Counted from the first letter of the stretch, positions 38,545-47,075 are shown. The stretch: DNA of 64,000 bases from Bordetella petrii (GCF_017356245.1 NZ_JAFMZZ010000004.1:472286-536285), one strand, 5' to 3'. A program made the numbers and translations. Notes: generated by a model from the sequence alone, not told the origin.

Positions 38545-38577
38545 GGTGTCGGGCACTGCGTGCCGGACACCGTTTTA
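38545..38577 (+). terminator. GGTGTC-family hairpin acting as terminator
   Basis: GGTGTCGGGCAC (38545-38556) and GTGCCGGACACC (38560-38571) pair with one mismatch across a TGC loop, followed by G and TTTT. It is the same repeat family as at 5175 and 5237, here placed 38 bases after the DUF1828-like gene. Confidence 0.72.
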
Positions 38578-38594
38578 TTGCGGGACAGCCCTGC

Positions 38595-38870
38595 CTAGTT
38601 GACGACTCCGGTCAGGGCGTCGACGATCGCGCAGCCATGGCTGATGGCTTCGTGCACAGCTTCGCGCGGGCTGTATACAAAATTGCCGTCGGCAAAGCCG
38701 GGCACCACGTATTCGTCGCCATGTTCCTGTACGGAATCAGCCTGCACCACAAAAACCGATGCAGTAAAGACAGGGGAGCCCGGCGCGTTTGCCGTTCTGT
38801 CGTCGGGGTTGCCGCGTGCGACTTTGGCTGTCAGCCGATACCCCTTGTAGATCAAATTGTTTTGATGCAC
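38595..38870 (-). CDS. small conserved hypothetical protein
   Basis: A 91-residue soluble protein with a compact alpha/beta look (YKGYRLTAKVARG, SVFVVQADSVQEHGDEYVVPG, SPREAVHEAISHGCAIVD). I do not recognise the family with certainty. The start is GTG at 38870, with AGAGGG about 7 bases upstream. That site is inside a perfect 6-base hairpin (38876-38891), which may limit translation. It lies 39 bases after the GNAT gene on the same strand, probably in one transcript. Confidence 0.65.
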   Translation of the reverse strand: MHQNNLIYKGYRLTAKVARGNPDDRTANAPGSPVFTASVFVVQADSVQEHGDEYVVPGFADGNFVYSPREAVHEAISHGCAIVDALTGVVN

Positions 38871-38875
38871 TCAAA

Positions 38876-38891
38876 GGCCCTCTCTAGGGCC
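38876..38891 (-). promoter_or_regulatory. hairpin covering the ribosome-binding site
   Basis: On the minus strand GGCCCT and AGGGCC pair across the loop AGAG. The AGAGGG Shine-Dalgarno sequence of the downstream GTG start occupies the loop and 3' arm. Confidence 0.5.
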
Positions 38892-38909
38892 AGCATACCG
38901 CGCATTTGT

Positions 38910-39581
38910 TTACAAGCCTGATAAGTTTTGTAACGAAGCCGGCGGTTCGATCAAACTTTCCTCCCGCATGCCTGCCGCGTCTGCCAGGCGCCGCCAGGTC
39001 CAGCCCCGCCCCAGCAGCACCATGCGCGTATGCAGATCGTGCAGCACCGGGCCGGCCACCTGCGGCCCCAGGTCGGTCAATAGCTTGCGCCGCAGATCGA
39101 CATAGCGGGGTTCGTATTGCCTGGCCAGCGATTGCCACAGCGCCCGCGCGCCCACTGACTGGCGGGCGCCGGTGATCAGGCACTGGCCGGCATCCAGGGC
39201 CCAGCGGTAGACCGCCGCGGCCAGGCCGCGGCGCTGGTAGGCCGCGTCATACTTGGAATGCGGGGCGCGCAGCAGCGGATCAGCGCGCCGCCCCAGTTCG
39301 ACCAGGCGATTGAATACGGTATAGCCGGCCAGCCGGCCGCGCGCCTGGTCCACCACATAAACGTAGAATTCTCCGTCCGCTTCGCGGTAGCGAAGCACCA
39401 GCCCGGGGATTCCGGTCCTGGCCTCCGGCATGCCGTGCAGGCGGTCGCCCGGGCGGGTAATGCGGCTATACAGGGATTCCAGTTCGTTATCCAGCTTCCA
39501 CGAACCAGGGTCAACGTCGATGCGCAATTCCATGATGCGGGCAAGCCACCCGGGGAATGCGCCCAGCGCCAGCGTCGGCAC
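38910..39581 (-). CDS. GNAT-like N-acetyltransferase family protein
   Basis: A 223-residue protein. The middle part (GEFYVYVVDQARGRLAGYTVFNRLVELGRRADPLLRAPHSKYDAAYQRRGLAAAVYRWAL, read in pieces) has the beta4-alpha3 feel of GNAT acyltransferases, with YQRRGLAAAVY as the acetyl-CoA pyrophosphate loop. The substrate is unknown. The GTG at 39581 is chosen because AGGAG lies 6 bases upstream; the ATG at 39533 lacks one. A long untranslated region (39582-39909) precedes it on this strand. Confidence 0.7.
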   Translation of the reverse strand: MPTLALGAFPGWLARIMELRIDVDPGSWKLDNELESLYSRITRPGDRLHGMPEARTGIPGLVLRYREADGEFYVYVVDQARGRLAGYTVFNRLVELGRRADPLLRAPHSKYDAAYQRRGLAAAVYRWALDAGQCLITGARQSVGARALWQSLARQYEPRYVDLRRKLLTDLGPQVAGPVLHDLHTRMVLLGRGWTWRRLADAAGMREESLIEPPASLQNLSGL

Positions 39582-39909
39582 GGCAATCTCCTATCAATAT
39601 CAGTCAGGGGTCGTCGAAAATGGCCGCCGGGTTGAGCCGGGCGGCCGGGGAAAGGCAGGTCACAGGCATGGAAAAACTCCGCTGCGTGAAAAATCGATAA
39701 AAACGGCGCCGCAAAAATGCCAACGGCCCCTCGATCGAGGAGCCGTGATGGGTGCGCCAGCAATGCGGCAGGCCTGGGCCCGCCGGAAAAATCAGGAATC
39801 GCCGCCGGCACGCAGTACTGCCAGGGCCAACGCGATAGGCCGGGATGGTATCACAAGGATTTTTTCTGTGTTTTCAAATACCTGGCACGCTGTCCGAGGC
39901 GCGGCGGCG
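39582..39909. other. 328-base region without a gene
   Basis: No open frame with a start signal is visible. It contains a 10-base-arm hairpin with one mismatch at 39723-39746 (ACGGC-CCTCGATCGAGG-GCCGT type), followed on the minus strand by TTTTT a few bases on. This could end the FlxA-like transcript 160 bases after its stop. The remainder would be the leader of the GNAT gene. A small RNA is possible but unsupported. Confidence 0.45.
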
Positions 39910-40254
39910 CTAGGCGCTGATGCCGCCGCTGGCGGCCCGCAGCGCTTTCTCTTGCGCCGCGGCAATCTGCTGCTGCAGTTGCATGGCCTGGCTGTTCAGG
40001 GCGCGCAATTGCGGCAGCTTCTGCTCTTCGGGAATCCGGCTGGCCTGCAGGCGCTGGATCTGCAGCATCACCTGGCGCAGGCGTTCCTGCAGCTGCTTGA
40101 TGACTTCCGTCACGGGATCGGCGGACTGCTCTTGCGGCGCCGCAGCCCCCGCGGCGCCGGCGGGCCTGCTGGCGGCGCGCGCCAGCGGCGGCGTGCCGGT
40201 ATCGTTGGGGTTCAGGTGGATGAAGGTAGAGCCGGAAATCGGTGAAATCGACAT
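39910..40254 (-). CDS. FlxA-like coiled-coil protein
   Basis: A 114-residue protein. Residues 1-45 are Ala/Pro/Ser-rich and probably disordered; residues 46-108 form a long Gln/Leu-rich coiled coil (VIKQLQERLRQVMLQIQRLQ...). This resembles FlxA, a small protein under flagellar control in E. coli, but no flagellar gene lies nearby and no sigma-28 promoter was found. AAGG lies 7 bases before the ATG at 40254. The function is unknown. Confidence 0.68.
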   Translation of the reverse strand: MSISPISGSTFIHLNPNDTGTPPLARAASRPAGAAGAAAPQEQSADPVTEVIKQLQERLRQVMLQIQRLQASRIPEEQKLPQLRALNSQAMQLQQQIAAAQEKALRAASGGISA

Positions 40255-40340
40255 GGGTCGCCTTTGTCAGGGTCACGGCCGATTAACGGCGCACGGGCGG
40301 CGGCCTTAAGCTGGCCCCGGGCGCCGCGCCCATCAACGCA

Positions 40341-41033
40341 TCACGCGGGCGGCTGCGGCCAGGCCCGCAGCGTGTCCAGGTCCAGCAAAGTGAAATAGCC
40401 GGAGGCCCACCCCTGGGTGTCGATGTGATACACGTTGCCCAGTATCACCGGCCGCGCCACGGGTGTGTGCCCCGCCACCACCGCCCTGACCCCGGCCACC
40501 ACCGAGGCATCGTGCTGTTCCAGCCGGGTGCGCGACCATTGGCAATATGAGCGGGTGCGCCGATAGTGATCGCGCAGCCGGGCCTCCAGCCGGGTCCAGT
40601 CCTGCACCGGGCAGTCGGCGTGCACCAGGCCCACCGGCCCCGCCCGGGTAGCCACTTCGATGGCCACCGGCAATTGGGCCAGGGCGTGCGCATACACCCG
40701 CTGCCGCTCGGGCGGCAGATCCAGGAACCAGCCGCCGCCATACCGGCGCCAATTGTCGACATCGACCTGCGCGGTGCGCACATGGCGGATCGCATAGTCT
40801 TCGTGATTGCCTTGCACCGCGTAAAACCAGGGCCGGTCCAGCCACTGCATGAACGCTTCGCTTTCATGGCCGCGGTCGACCAGGTCCCCGACCGAGAACA
40901 GGCGGTCTTGTGCCGGGTTGAAGCCGAATTCGTCCAGCGCCTGCTGCAGGCGGCTGAAATGGCCATGGATATCGCCCACGGCAAAGTCGCGGCCGGCGGG
41001 GTTGGCCGGCACGCGCCGGAATGGCTGGGTCAT
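40341..41033 (-). CDS. PPP-type metallophosphoesterase (ApaH/PrpA-like)
   Basis: A 230-residue calcineurin-like phosphatase. The metal-ligand motifs are in order: GDIHGH (20-25), GDLVDRG (49-55) and GNHED (75-79), with AGHTP in the second half. This set fits bacterial Ser/Thr phosphatases of the PrpA/lambda-PP type and related ApaH enzymes; the substrate cannot be set from sequence. The ATG at 41033 gives the usual short N-terminus. It is divergent from the 35-residue membrane peptide gene. Confidence 0.88.
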   Translation of the reverse strand: MTQPFRRVPANPAGRDFAVGDIHGHFSRLQQALDEFGFNPAQDRLFSVGDLVDRGHESEAFMQWLDRPWFYAVQGNHEDYAIRHVRTAQVDVDNWRRYGGGWFLDLPPERQRVYAHALAQLPVAIEVATRAGPVGLVHADCPVQDWTRLEARLRDHYRRTRSYCQWSRTRLEQHDASVVAGVRAVVAGHTPVARPVILGNVYHIDTQGWASGYFTLLDLDTLRAWPQPPA

Positions 41034-41185
41034 GGTGCTGGCGCCGCTACGAGGCACTGTTGCCTTTCCGCCTCTTTTCCGAATGAAGAGAAATACGGCC
41101 ACGTCTGGCCGGTAATCCCCGCTATGTCACAATTCTGTAACAGTTACGCTGAAGGCGAGACAAGGCACTGTATTCAGGAGACGCC

Positions 41186-41293
41186 GTGTTAATTGCCGCA
41201 AGTGTACTCAGCGTGATCGCAATGTGCGTCACCCTGGTGATAATAGCCTTGGCGCGCGCATATCGACAGCAGCACCAGGAAGAGCACTACTAG
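41186..41293 (+). CDS. 35-residue single-span membrane peptide
   Basis: A very small gene: GTG start, AGGAG 5 bases upstream, TAG stop at 41291. The product begins LIAASVLSVIAMCVTL, continues with a hydrophobic VIIALARAY and ends in a charged tail QQHQEEHY, so one membrane helix with the N-terminus probably outside or at the membrane edge. No similarity is claimed. The good ribosome-binding site, clean helix-plus-tail design and lack of any overlapping gene support it. Confidence 0.55.
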   Translation: MLIAASVLSVIAMCVTLVIIALARAYRQQHQEEHY

Positions 41294-41376
41294 GCGATCG
41301 CTACACGCTGCCTGCGCACAGCTTCTTTGCCTGTCGGCGCGCTATACTGCGCCGCGCTCGTAAAGAATAAATACAT

Positions 41377-43338
41377 ATGAAGTATCGCCCGGATATCGAC
41401 GGCCTGCGCGCCCTTGCCGTACTGCCTGTTGTGCTATTTCATGCCGAAGTGCCGCCTTTCAGCGGAGGCTTCGTCGGTGTCGATGTCTTCTTCGTAATAT
41501 CGGGCTACCTGATTACTCGGCTGCTGCTGATCGACTTTGCAGCCAACAAGTTCTCGCTGCGCCATTTCTATGCGCGGCGCGTGCGGCGCATCTTCCCGGC
41601 ATTGTTGGCAATGGTGTTCGCCACGCTGGTTGCGGGCTTCTTCTTTCTGTTGCCGGCCGACTTCAAGGAAGCCGGACGCGCCGCCGAAAAGCTGGCGTAC
41701 TTCTTTTCCAATCATCTTTTCTGGCACACCCGGAACGACTACTGGCAGCAAAGCGCCCTGGCCAGCCAGCCGCTGTTGCATACCTGGTCATTGGCCGTCG
41801 AGGAACAGTTCTACATCGTCATGCCCGCGCTGCTGGCCCTGTGGTTTTGGGCCGGCCGCAAACGCGGCCTGACGGCGGCCCTGGCTATCCTGGCCGGCCT
41901 GAGCGCGGGCGCCAGTATCTGGCTGATGCGCCACGACCCTGCCGCGGCGTTCTACACGCTGCCGGCGCGCGCCTGGCAACTGGCGCTCGGCTCTTTGCTG
42001 GCCTCTCGCGCCGTATCCGGCGCCGGCGTGGCCAGGACCGCACTGCACGCCAACGCCGCGGGCACCCTGGGCCTGGCGATGATTCTTTGGCCAGTCTTCG
42101 CGTACACCACCCAAACCCCCTTCCCCGGCTTGCACGCAGCGCTGCCCACCATCGGCGCCGTACTCATCATCTACGCGGGCGGCGGCAGCCAGGCCGGCTG
42201 GGTCAGCCGAATGCTCAGCTGGCGGCCATTGGTATGGATCGGACTGATTTCATATTCGATGTATTTGTGGCATTGGCCGATGCTGGTCATCATGCGCTCG
42301 GCAGGCTGGAGCGCCCACGCGCTGCCCGCCATCCCGGTGGCAGCCATGCTGGTGCTGATTCTTGCCGTTTCATGGGCATCGTGGCGGTATCTCGAACAGC
42401 CATTCCGCCGCGGCCTGAACAACGTGCCGGAATGGCTTGTTCTGGTGGCCGCCGCAATTGCCCTGGCAGCCTGCTACGGGGCGGGCCGGCTGGCCCACAG
42501 TATTGCCGCCCAGGGCACGCCGATCAAGCAGGCGCTGTTGCCCGCCATCCAGCAACTGGACAAAGACGTGTCGGTCAAGCCCGGCCTTGCGTGTGAAGGC
42601 AAGCCCGGCCTGGACCTGATCCGCGCCGGCGCTTCCGGCTGCCCGCTGGGTATCGGCGCAGGCCGCGGGCCGCAGTTTGCGCTGGTAGGCGACTCGCACG
42701 CCCGCATGTGGACTGCCGGCGCCGACCTGCTGGCCAAAGAACGCGGCATGTCAGGCATCGCCCTGACCTATTCGAGCTGCGTGCCGATGCTCGATGCGGT
42801 GCCTCCCACGCGGCCGCCATGCGTGGGCATCACCGAGGCCGTCATGGACTACCTTGCCGCATCGCCGATCGACCGCATTATCCTGGCCGGCTATTGGGTC
42901 GATGCAGACGAGACCTTTACCGACCTACGCGGGACGCCGCGAACCGAGGGCCAGTCGATTCTGTCGGCCGGCCTCGAGCGCACCCTGCAGAAGCTGTCGC
43001 GTCCGGGACGCCAGATATTCCTGATGCTTGACGTTCCGCTGCTGCCGTCGAATCGGATGCCCTTTGACAAGGCCATGCTGAGCATACGGCGGCAGGGTGC
43101 CGCCGAAGTCGGCCCGACGATGGCCAGCCACCGCGAACGCCAGCACAAAGTCGAGGCAGATATCCGCGCCCTGCAGGCCAAATATGATTTCAAGCTTCTG
43201 GATCCGGCGCCGCGCCTGTGCGATGCGCGCGGATGCCTGGTGGCCGAAGAAGGGCGCACCCTGTACCGCGACAAGCACCACCTTACCGACGGCGGCGCGG
43301 AGCGGCTGCGCGATGTACTGGCGCCTGCCCTCCAGTAG
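41377..43338 (+). CDS. O-acyltransferase (acyltransferase 3) fused to SGNH domain
   Basis: A 653-residue integral membrane protein of the OafA/OatA type. Residues 1 to about 370 form the ten-helix acyltransferase-3 domain (YRPDIDGLRALAVLPVVLFHA, FVGVDVFFVISGYLI). The C-terminal domain (about 430-653) is an exported SGNH esterase-like fold with GDSHARMW and a final DKHHLTDGGAERL (Asp/His pair). Such proteins O-acetylate O-antigen, peptidoglycan or exopolysaccharide; the acceptor is unknown. A TATACT -10-like box lies at 41343. No Shine-Dalgarno site is visible. No polysaccharide cluster is adjacent, so it may act on a substrate made elsewhere. Confidence 0.9.
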   Translation: MKYRPDIDGLRALAVLPVVLFHAEVPPFSGGFVGVDVFFVISGYLITRLLLIDFAANKFSLRHFYARRVRRIFPALLAMVFATLVAGFFFLLPADFKEAGRAAEKLAYFFSNHLFWHTRNDYWQQSALASQPLLHTWSLAVEEQFYIVMPALLALWFWAGRKRGLTAALAILAGLSAGASIWLMRHDPAAAFYTLPARAWQLALGSLLASRAVSGAGVARTALHANAAGTLGLAMILWPVFAYTTQTPFPGLHAALPTIGAVLIIYAGGGSQAGWVSRMLSWRPLVWIGLISYSMYLWHWPMLVIMRSAGWSAHALPAIPVAAMLVLILAVSWASWRYLEQPFRRGLNNVPEWLVLVAAAIALAACYGAGRLAHSIAAQGTPIKQALLPAIQQLDKDVSVKPGLACEGKPGLDLIRAGASGCPLGIGAGRGPQFALVGDSHARMWTAGADLLAKERGMSGIALTYSSCVPMLDAVPPTRPPCVGITEAVMDYLAASPIDRIILAGYWVDADETFTDLRGTPRTEGQSILSAGLERTLQKLSRPGRQIFLMLDVPLLPSNRMPFDKAMLSIRRQGAAEVGPTMASHRERQHKVEADIRALQAKYDFKLLDPAPRLCDARGCLVAEEGRTLYRDKHHLTDGGAERLRDVLAPALQ

Positions 43339-43517
43339 AACCGCCGCCTTATGGTCTCTGCGTAAGAAACCCGCTCACGCCGGTTCGTTCCGGGCGTGGG
43401 CTTGCAGCCTTAGATACAGGATCAGAACGCGGGAACAACACATCGGCACTACGGCCGCCGCACGACAAAACGCGCCACGGCGACAAAGTAAATTCCCAAA
43501 TTCTCTTTGAACTTCTA

Positions 43518-43536
43518 ATTTTCACGTCGTGAAAAT
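43518..43536. promoter_or_regulatory. perfect AT-rich palindrome
   Basis: ATTTTCACG and CGTGAAAAT flank a single T, giving a 19-base dyad in an unusually AT-rich 90-base stretch between the acyltransferase gene and tRNA-His. No gene start is nearby to assign it to. Confidence 0.45.
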
Positions 43537-43574
43537 ATCTGAGCAGCGCAACTACTTGATTTATCAGAATTAAT

Positions 43575-43651
43575 TGGGGTGGCTGATGGGACTCGAACCC
43601 ACGACAACCGGAATCACAATCCGGGACTCTACCAACTGAGCTACAGCCACC
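43575..43651 (-). tRNA. tRNA-His (anticodon GUG)
   Basis: A 77-base tRNA including the extra 5' G(-1) typical of tRNA-His and an encoded CCA. The acceptor stem GTGGCTG/CAGCCAC is perfect, the anticodon loop is TTGTGAT, and the T arm is GTGGG TTCGAGT CCCAT. It is followed by no obvious terminator. Confidence 0.97.
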
Positions 43652-43673
43652 ATTGCTGCTGCAAAGAGGCCGA

Positions 43674-43679
43674 ATTCTA
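43674..43679 (-). promoter_or_regulatory. -10 element of tRNA-His
   Basis: An extended -10 (TGCTAGAAT on the minus strand), 22 bases before the tRNA 5' end and identical to the tRNA-Ser element at 3706-3711. Confidence 0.55.
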
Positions 43680-43801
43680 GCATATATTTTGGGCCTTGCC
43701 CTGCCGCCTACCCCGTTCCCGGCAGGGCGGCGCCTTGCTATCCTGGCGCATCCGCCGGCACCGGGCGCGGGGCAGTGGCGCGGGCACATTTCAGGCTTCT
43801 T

Positions 43802-45259
43802 ATGGATCGCATAGACGAGCTTTTGCACGAGTATTGGCCGCACCTGGTGTTCGGGGTCAGCCTGGTGGCCGGCACGGGGGCCGCGGTGCATGCGGCAATG
43901 ACCAAGCAGGACGTGCGCGCCGCCATCGGCTGGGTGGGCGTGGCGCTGTTTTCCCCGCTGTTCGGCGCGCTGTTCTATTTTGTGGCGGGGGTGAACCGCA
44001 TCCGCCAGACGCGCGTCTCGCAGCAGCGCGACGAAGCCATGCTGGCGTACGCCGGCCATGCCCAGTCGCCGGTCGGCGACGTGGTGCCCTATTCCAGCGC
44101 CCAGTTCGCCTCGCTGAAAACGCTGGGCGACAAGGTCAGCCACTTTCCGATGCTGGGCGGCAACGCGGTGCGTCCGCTGGGCGGCGGCGACGAAGCCTAT
44201 CCGGCCATGATGCAGGCCATTCGCAATGCCCGCCATTGCATCGCCATGCAAAGCTATATTTTCGACAGCGACCCCATCGGCATCGAGATGGCGCAGGCGC
44301 TGATCGAAGCACACCAGCGCGGCGTGCAGGTGCGCGTGCTGATCGACGCCATCGGCAGCCGCTATTCGCATCCGCCCATTGTGCGCAGGCTGCAGCGCGG
44401 CGGGGTGCGCACGGCGCGCTTCATGACCAATCCGCTGGGCCTGCTGCGCATGCCCTACGCCAACCTGCGCAGCCACCGCAAGATCCTGGTGGTGGACGGG
44501 CGCGCCGGTTTCACCGGCGGCATGAATGTGCGCGCCGCTTTCGTGCGCGCGCTGTCCGGCGACAAAACCAACAACGACGTCCATTTCCAGCTCGACGGCC
44601 CGATCGTGGCGCAGCTGATGTCGGTGTTCGCCCACGACTGGAACTTCACCACGCACGAATCGCTGGACAGCGCCCCCTGGTTTCCGCCGCCCATCGCCCC
44701 GCTGCCGGGCACGGTGCCCATGCGCTGCGTGCCGTCGGGCCCCGATCGTGCGGTGGTCAGCACCCGCAACATGCTGCTGGGCGCGCTGGCGGTGGCGCAG
44801 CAGCACATCCGCATCCAGTCGCCCTACTTCCTGCCCGATCAGCCCCTGATCGGCGCGCTGGCCACCGCGGCCCGGCGCGGCATTACCGTCGATATCGTCA
44901 TCCCGGGCCGCAACAACCTGCGCCTGGTGAACTACGCCATGACGGCGCAGCTGGACCAGATCGTGCGCACCGGGTGCCGGGTGTGGCGCGCGTCGGGCGC
45001 GTTCGACCATTCAAAGCTGATGACGGTGGATGGCGCCTGGTCGTACATCGGGTCGTCCAATCTCGATCCGCGCAGCCTGCGCCTGAATTTCGAACTGGAC
45101 ACCGAAATCTACGACCGCGACCTGGCCGCGTGGATTGCCGCGCGCATCGACGGCCACATCGCGGGCGCGCGCCAGGTCACGCTGGAACAGCTGTACGGCC
45201 AGCCTTTCGCCAAGCGGCTGCGCAACAAGGTGATCTGGCTGGCCTCGCCATACCTGTAG
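43802..45259 (+). CDS. cls: cardiolipin synthase (phospholipase D family)
   Basis: A 485-residue membrane-anchored enzyme that makes cardiolipin from two phosphatidylglycerols. Two N-terminal hydrophobic segments (about 12-35 and 40-65) precede two HKD motifs: His225-x-Lys227-x4-Asp232 (SHRKILVVDG) and His403-x-Lys405 (FDHSKLMTVDG), each followed by the GG/GSxN signature. The length matches ClsA. The ATG at 43802 is used; a GTG 27 bases upstream is possible. Confidence 0.92.
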   Translation: MDRIDELLHEYWPHLVFGVSLVAGTGAAVHAAMTKQDVRAAIGWVGVALFSPLFGALFYFVAGVNRIRQTRVSQQRDEAMLAYAGHAQSPVGDVVPYSSAQFASLKTLGDKVSHFPMLGGNAVRPLGGGDEAYPAMMQAIRNARHCIAMQSYIFDSDPIGIEMAQALIEAHQRGVQVRVLIDAIGSRYSHPPIVRRLQRGGVRTARFMTNPLGLLRMPYANLRSHRKILVVDGRAGFTGGMNVRAAFVRALSGDKTNNDVHFQLDGPIVAQLMSVFAHDWNFTTHESLDSAPWFPPPIAPLPGTVPMRCVPSGPDRAVVSTRNMLLGALAVAQQHIRIQSPYFLPDQPLIGALATAARRGITVDIVIPGRNNLRLVNYAMTAQLDQIVRTGCRVWRASGAFDHSKLMTVDGAWSYIGSSNLDPRSLRLNFELDTEIYDRDLAAWIAARIDGHIAGARQVTLEQLYGQPFAKRLRNKVIWLASPYL

Positions 45260-45282
45260 GCGCGGCGCGCCGGGTCAGCTGC

Positions 45283-45660
45283 TTAGTTGCGGCTGGCCTT
45301 CCACTGCCCCGAATCCTGCTTGCAGAACCAGAACGACCAGTTCTCGGAAGCGGCGTCCTGGCTGACCACGGCGTCGAGCTGGCGGCACTTGTTGGCCTTC
45401 TGGGTTTCGGTGGTGTGCTCTACGGTCATCTTGACCTTGATCGGCTGGCCGCGCCGCGGCTGCGAGCCCGTCCAGGTCGTGCTGACGCCGTCGGGCTGGC
45501 TTTCCAGGGTTTCGTTGACCGCCGCGCTGAAGCTGGGCAGGTCTTTCTTGGGAATGCTGGCAATGATGGAATGATTCATGAAGGCCATGCCCGCGGCCTG
45601 CGCCGTAATGGAAAAGGCCAGCAGCACACCGCCTGTCAGTAGAGCACGTTGCGTTTTCAT
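45283..45660 (-). CDS. small periplasmic protein of the bacterial surface-antigen type
   Basis: A 125-residue secreted protein with a signal peptide (about 1-22, AQAAG). The C-terminal half, CRQLDAVVSQDAASENWSF then WFCKQDSGQWK, resembles the small domain of 17-kDa surface-antigen-like proteins, with a possible Cys-Cys disulfide. No lipobox or glycine zipper is seen. The role is unknown. The ATG at 45660 is chosen because it opens a clean signal peptide. Its 3' end is convergent with cls. Confidence 0.7.
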   Translation of the reverse strand: MKTQRALLTGGVLLAFSITAQAAGMAFMNHSIIASIPKKDLPSFSAAVNETLESQPDGVSTTWTGSQPRRGQPIKVKMTVEHTTETQKANKCRQLDAVVSQDAASENWSFWFCKQDSGQWKASRN

Positions 45661-45725
45661 GAATGGTCCTTGTACGAGGGCTTGATGAGGCCTGCGTATG
45701 ATAACCCTGCCGGCCCCCTCTCCGT

Positions 45726-47075
45726 TCATGACTGCAGGCCGAAACCGCGCATGCGGTCCACCATCTGCGGCGCCGCGCCCAGGTAGTTGGCGGGATCGCA
45801 CAGCCGGTCGATGGCGGCGCGGTCCAGGTGGGCCGCGATGCGCGGCTCGCCAGCCAGCACATCGGCCAGCGGACGGCGTTCGGCCATGGCCTCGCGGCAC
45901 GCGTCATAGACCACATCGTGAGCGACCTGGCGCCCCAGGTGCGGGGCCAGGCCCATCATCACCGCCTCGGACACGATCAGGCCGCCGGTCAGGTCCAGGT
46001 TGCGGCGCATGCGCTGCGTGTCGACCTCGAGGCCGCCCAGCATGAACTTCGCCTGCCGCAGCGCGCCGGCGGTCAGCACAAAGGATTCGGGAATGGCCGA
46101 CCACTCGATGTGCCAGGGTCCGGTGGCCCGTTCGAAGTCCTGCACCATGGCGTCCAGCGCCAGGCCGGCGTGCTGGCGCACCGTCTTGGAAGCGCTCAGC
46201 ATCAGTTCGCACGAAATCGGGTTGCGCTTCTGCGGCATGGTGCTGGAGGCGCCGCGGCTCTTGACGAAAGGCTCGAAGGCCTCGGCGAGCTCGTTGGTCA
46301 TCATCAGCATGATGTCCAGCGCGATCTTGCCCAGCGAGCCGGTGACCAGGCCCAGAAACTGCACGGCCTCGGCCAGGCCGTCGCGCGCCACGTGCCAGGT
46401 GACCGGCGCGCTGTGCAGGCCCAGCTCGCGCATCAGCGCCTCGTGCACTGCCAGCCCCTGCCCGCCCAGCGAGGCCAGCGTGCCGGCCGCGCCGCCGAAC
46501 TGGCCCACCAGCACCCGCGGACGCAACTGCGTCAGGCGCTCGCGATGGCGGCGCACCATCAGGAGCCACACTGCGGCCTTGTACCCGAAGGTGATGGGCA
46601 GGGCATGCTGCAGATGGGTGCGGCCCGCCATCGGCGTGTCGCGATAGCGCTGCGCCAGCGCGTCGAGTATGCCGTCCAGCTCTGCCAGGTCGGCCTCGAC
46701 CAGGGCCAGCGCGTCGCGCACCTGCAACACCGTCGCCGTATCCATGATGTCTTGCGTGGTGGCGCCCCAGTGCAGGTATTCGCCCTCGGGCCCGCACATC
46801 CGGGCCAGCTGGCGCACCAGCGGCAGGATGGGATAGCCCACTATCTCGGTCTCGGCCTTGAGTACGTCCAGGTCCAGGCGCGATGCGTCGGCGCGGGCGG
46901 CAATGGCATCCGCCGCCGGCCGCGGGATGATGCCCAGGCCGGCCTGCACCCGCGCCAGCGCCACCTCGGTCTCGACGTAGCGGCGCAGCGTGGCCGCGTC
47001 GTCGAATACGGCGCGCATCGCGGCGGTGCCGAACATGTCTTTGAAAATGGAGGATTCGATCACGGAGACGGGCAT
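45726..47075 (-). CDS. fumarase/aspartase-superfamily lyase (PcaB/PurB-like)
   Basis: A 449-residue lyase. The superfamily signature GASSTMPQKRNP is intact, with the HWGATTQDIMDTA and GRTHLQHALPITFGYKAA segments before it and an additional C-terminal helical domain. Length and motifs fit the 3-carboxy-cis,cis-muconate cycloisomerase/adenylosuccinate-lyase-like branch; no protocatechuate genes are adjacent, so the substrate is open. The ATG at 47075 matches the family N-terminus. Its promoter at 47107-47135 is near consensus and overlapped by a 30-base palindrome, pointing to repressor control. Confidence 0.85.
   Translation of the reverse strand: MPVSVIESSIFKDMFGTAAMRAVFDDAATLRRYVETEVALARVQAGLGIIPRPAADAIAARADASRLDLDVLKAETEIVGYPILPLVRQLARMCGPEGEYLHWGATTQDIMDTATVLQVRDALALVEADLAELDGILDALAQRYRDTPMAGRTHLQHALPITFGYKAAVWLLMVRRHRERLTQLRPRVLVGQFGGAAGTLASLGGQGLAVHEALMRELGLHSAPVTWHVARDGLAEAVQFLGLVTGSLGKIALDIMLMMTNELAEAFEPFVKSRGASSTMPQKRNPISCELMLSASKTVRQHAGLALDAMVQDFERATGPWHIEWSAIPESFVLTAGALRQAKFMLGGLEVDTQRMRRNLDLTGGLIVSEAVMMGLAPHLGRQVAHDVVYDACREAMAERRPLADVLAGEPRIAAHLDRAAIDRLCDPANYLGAAPQMVDRMRGFGLQS

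Noticed and set aside
43339..43574. An integrated element or att site next to tRNA-His
   Set aside because: No duplicated tRNA 3' end, integrase or transposase gene is visible; only the AT-rich stretch hints at insertion.
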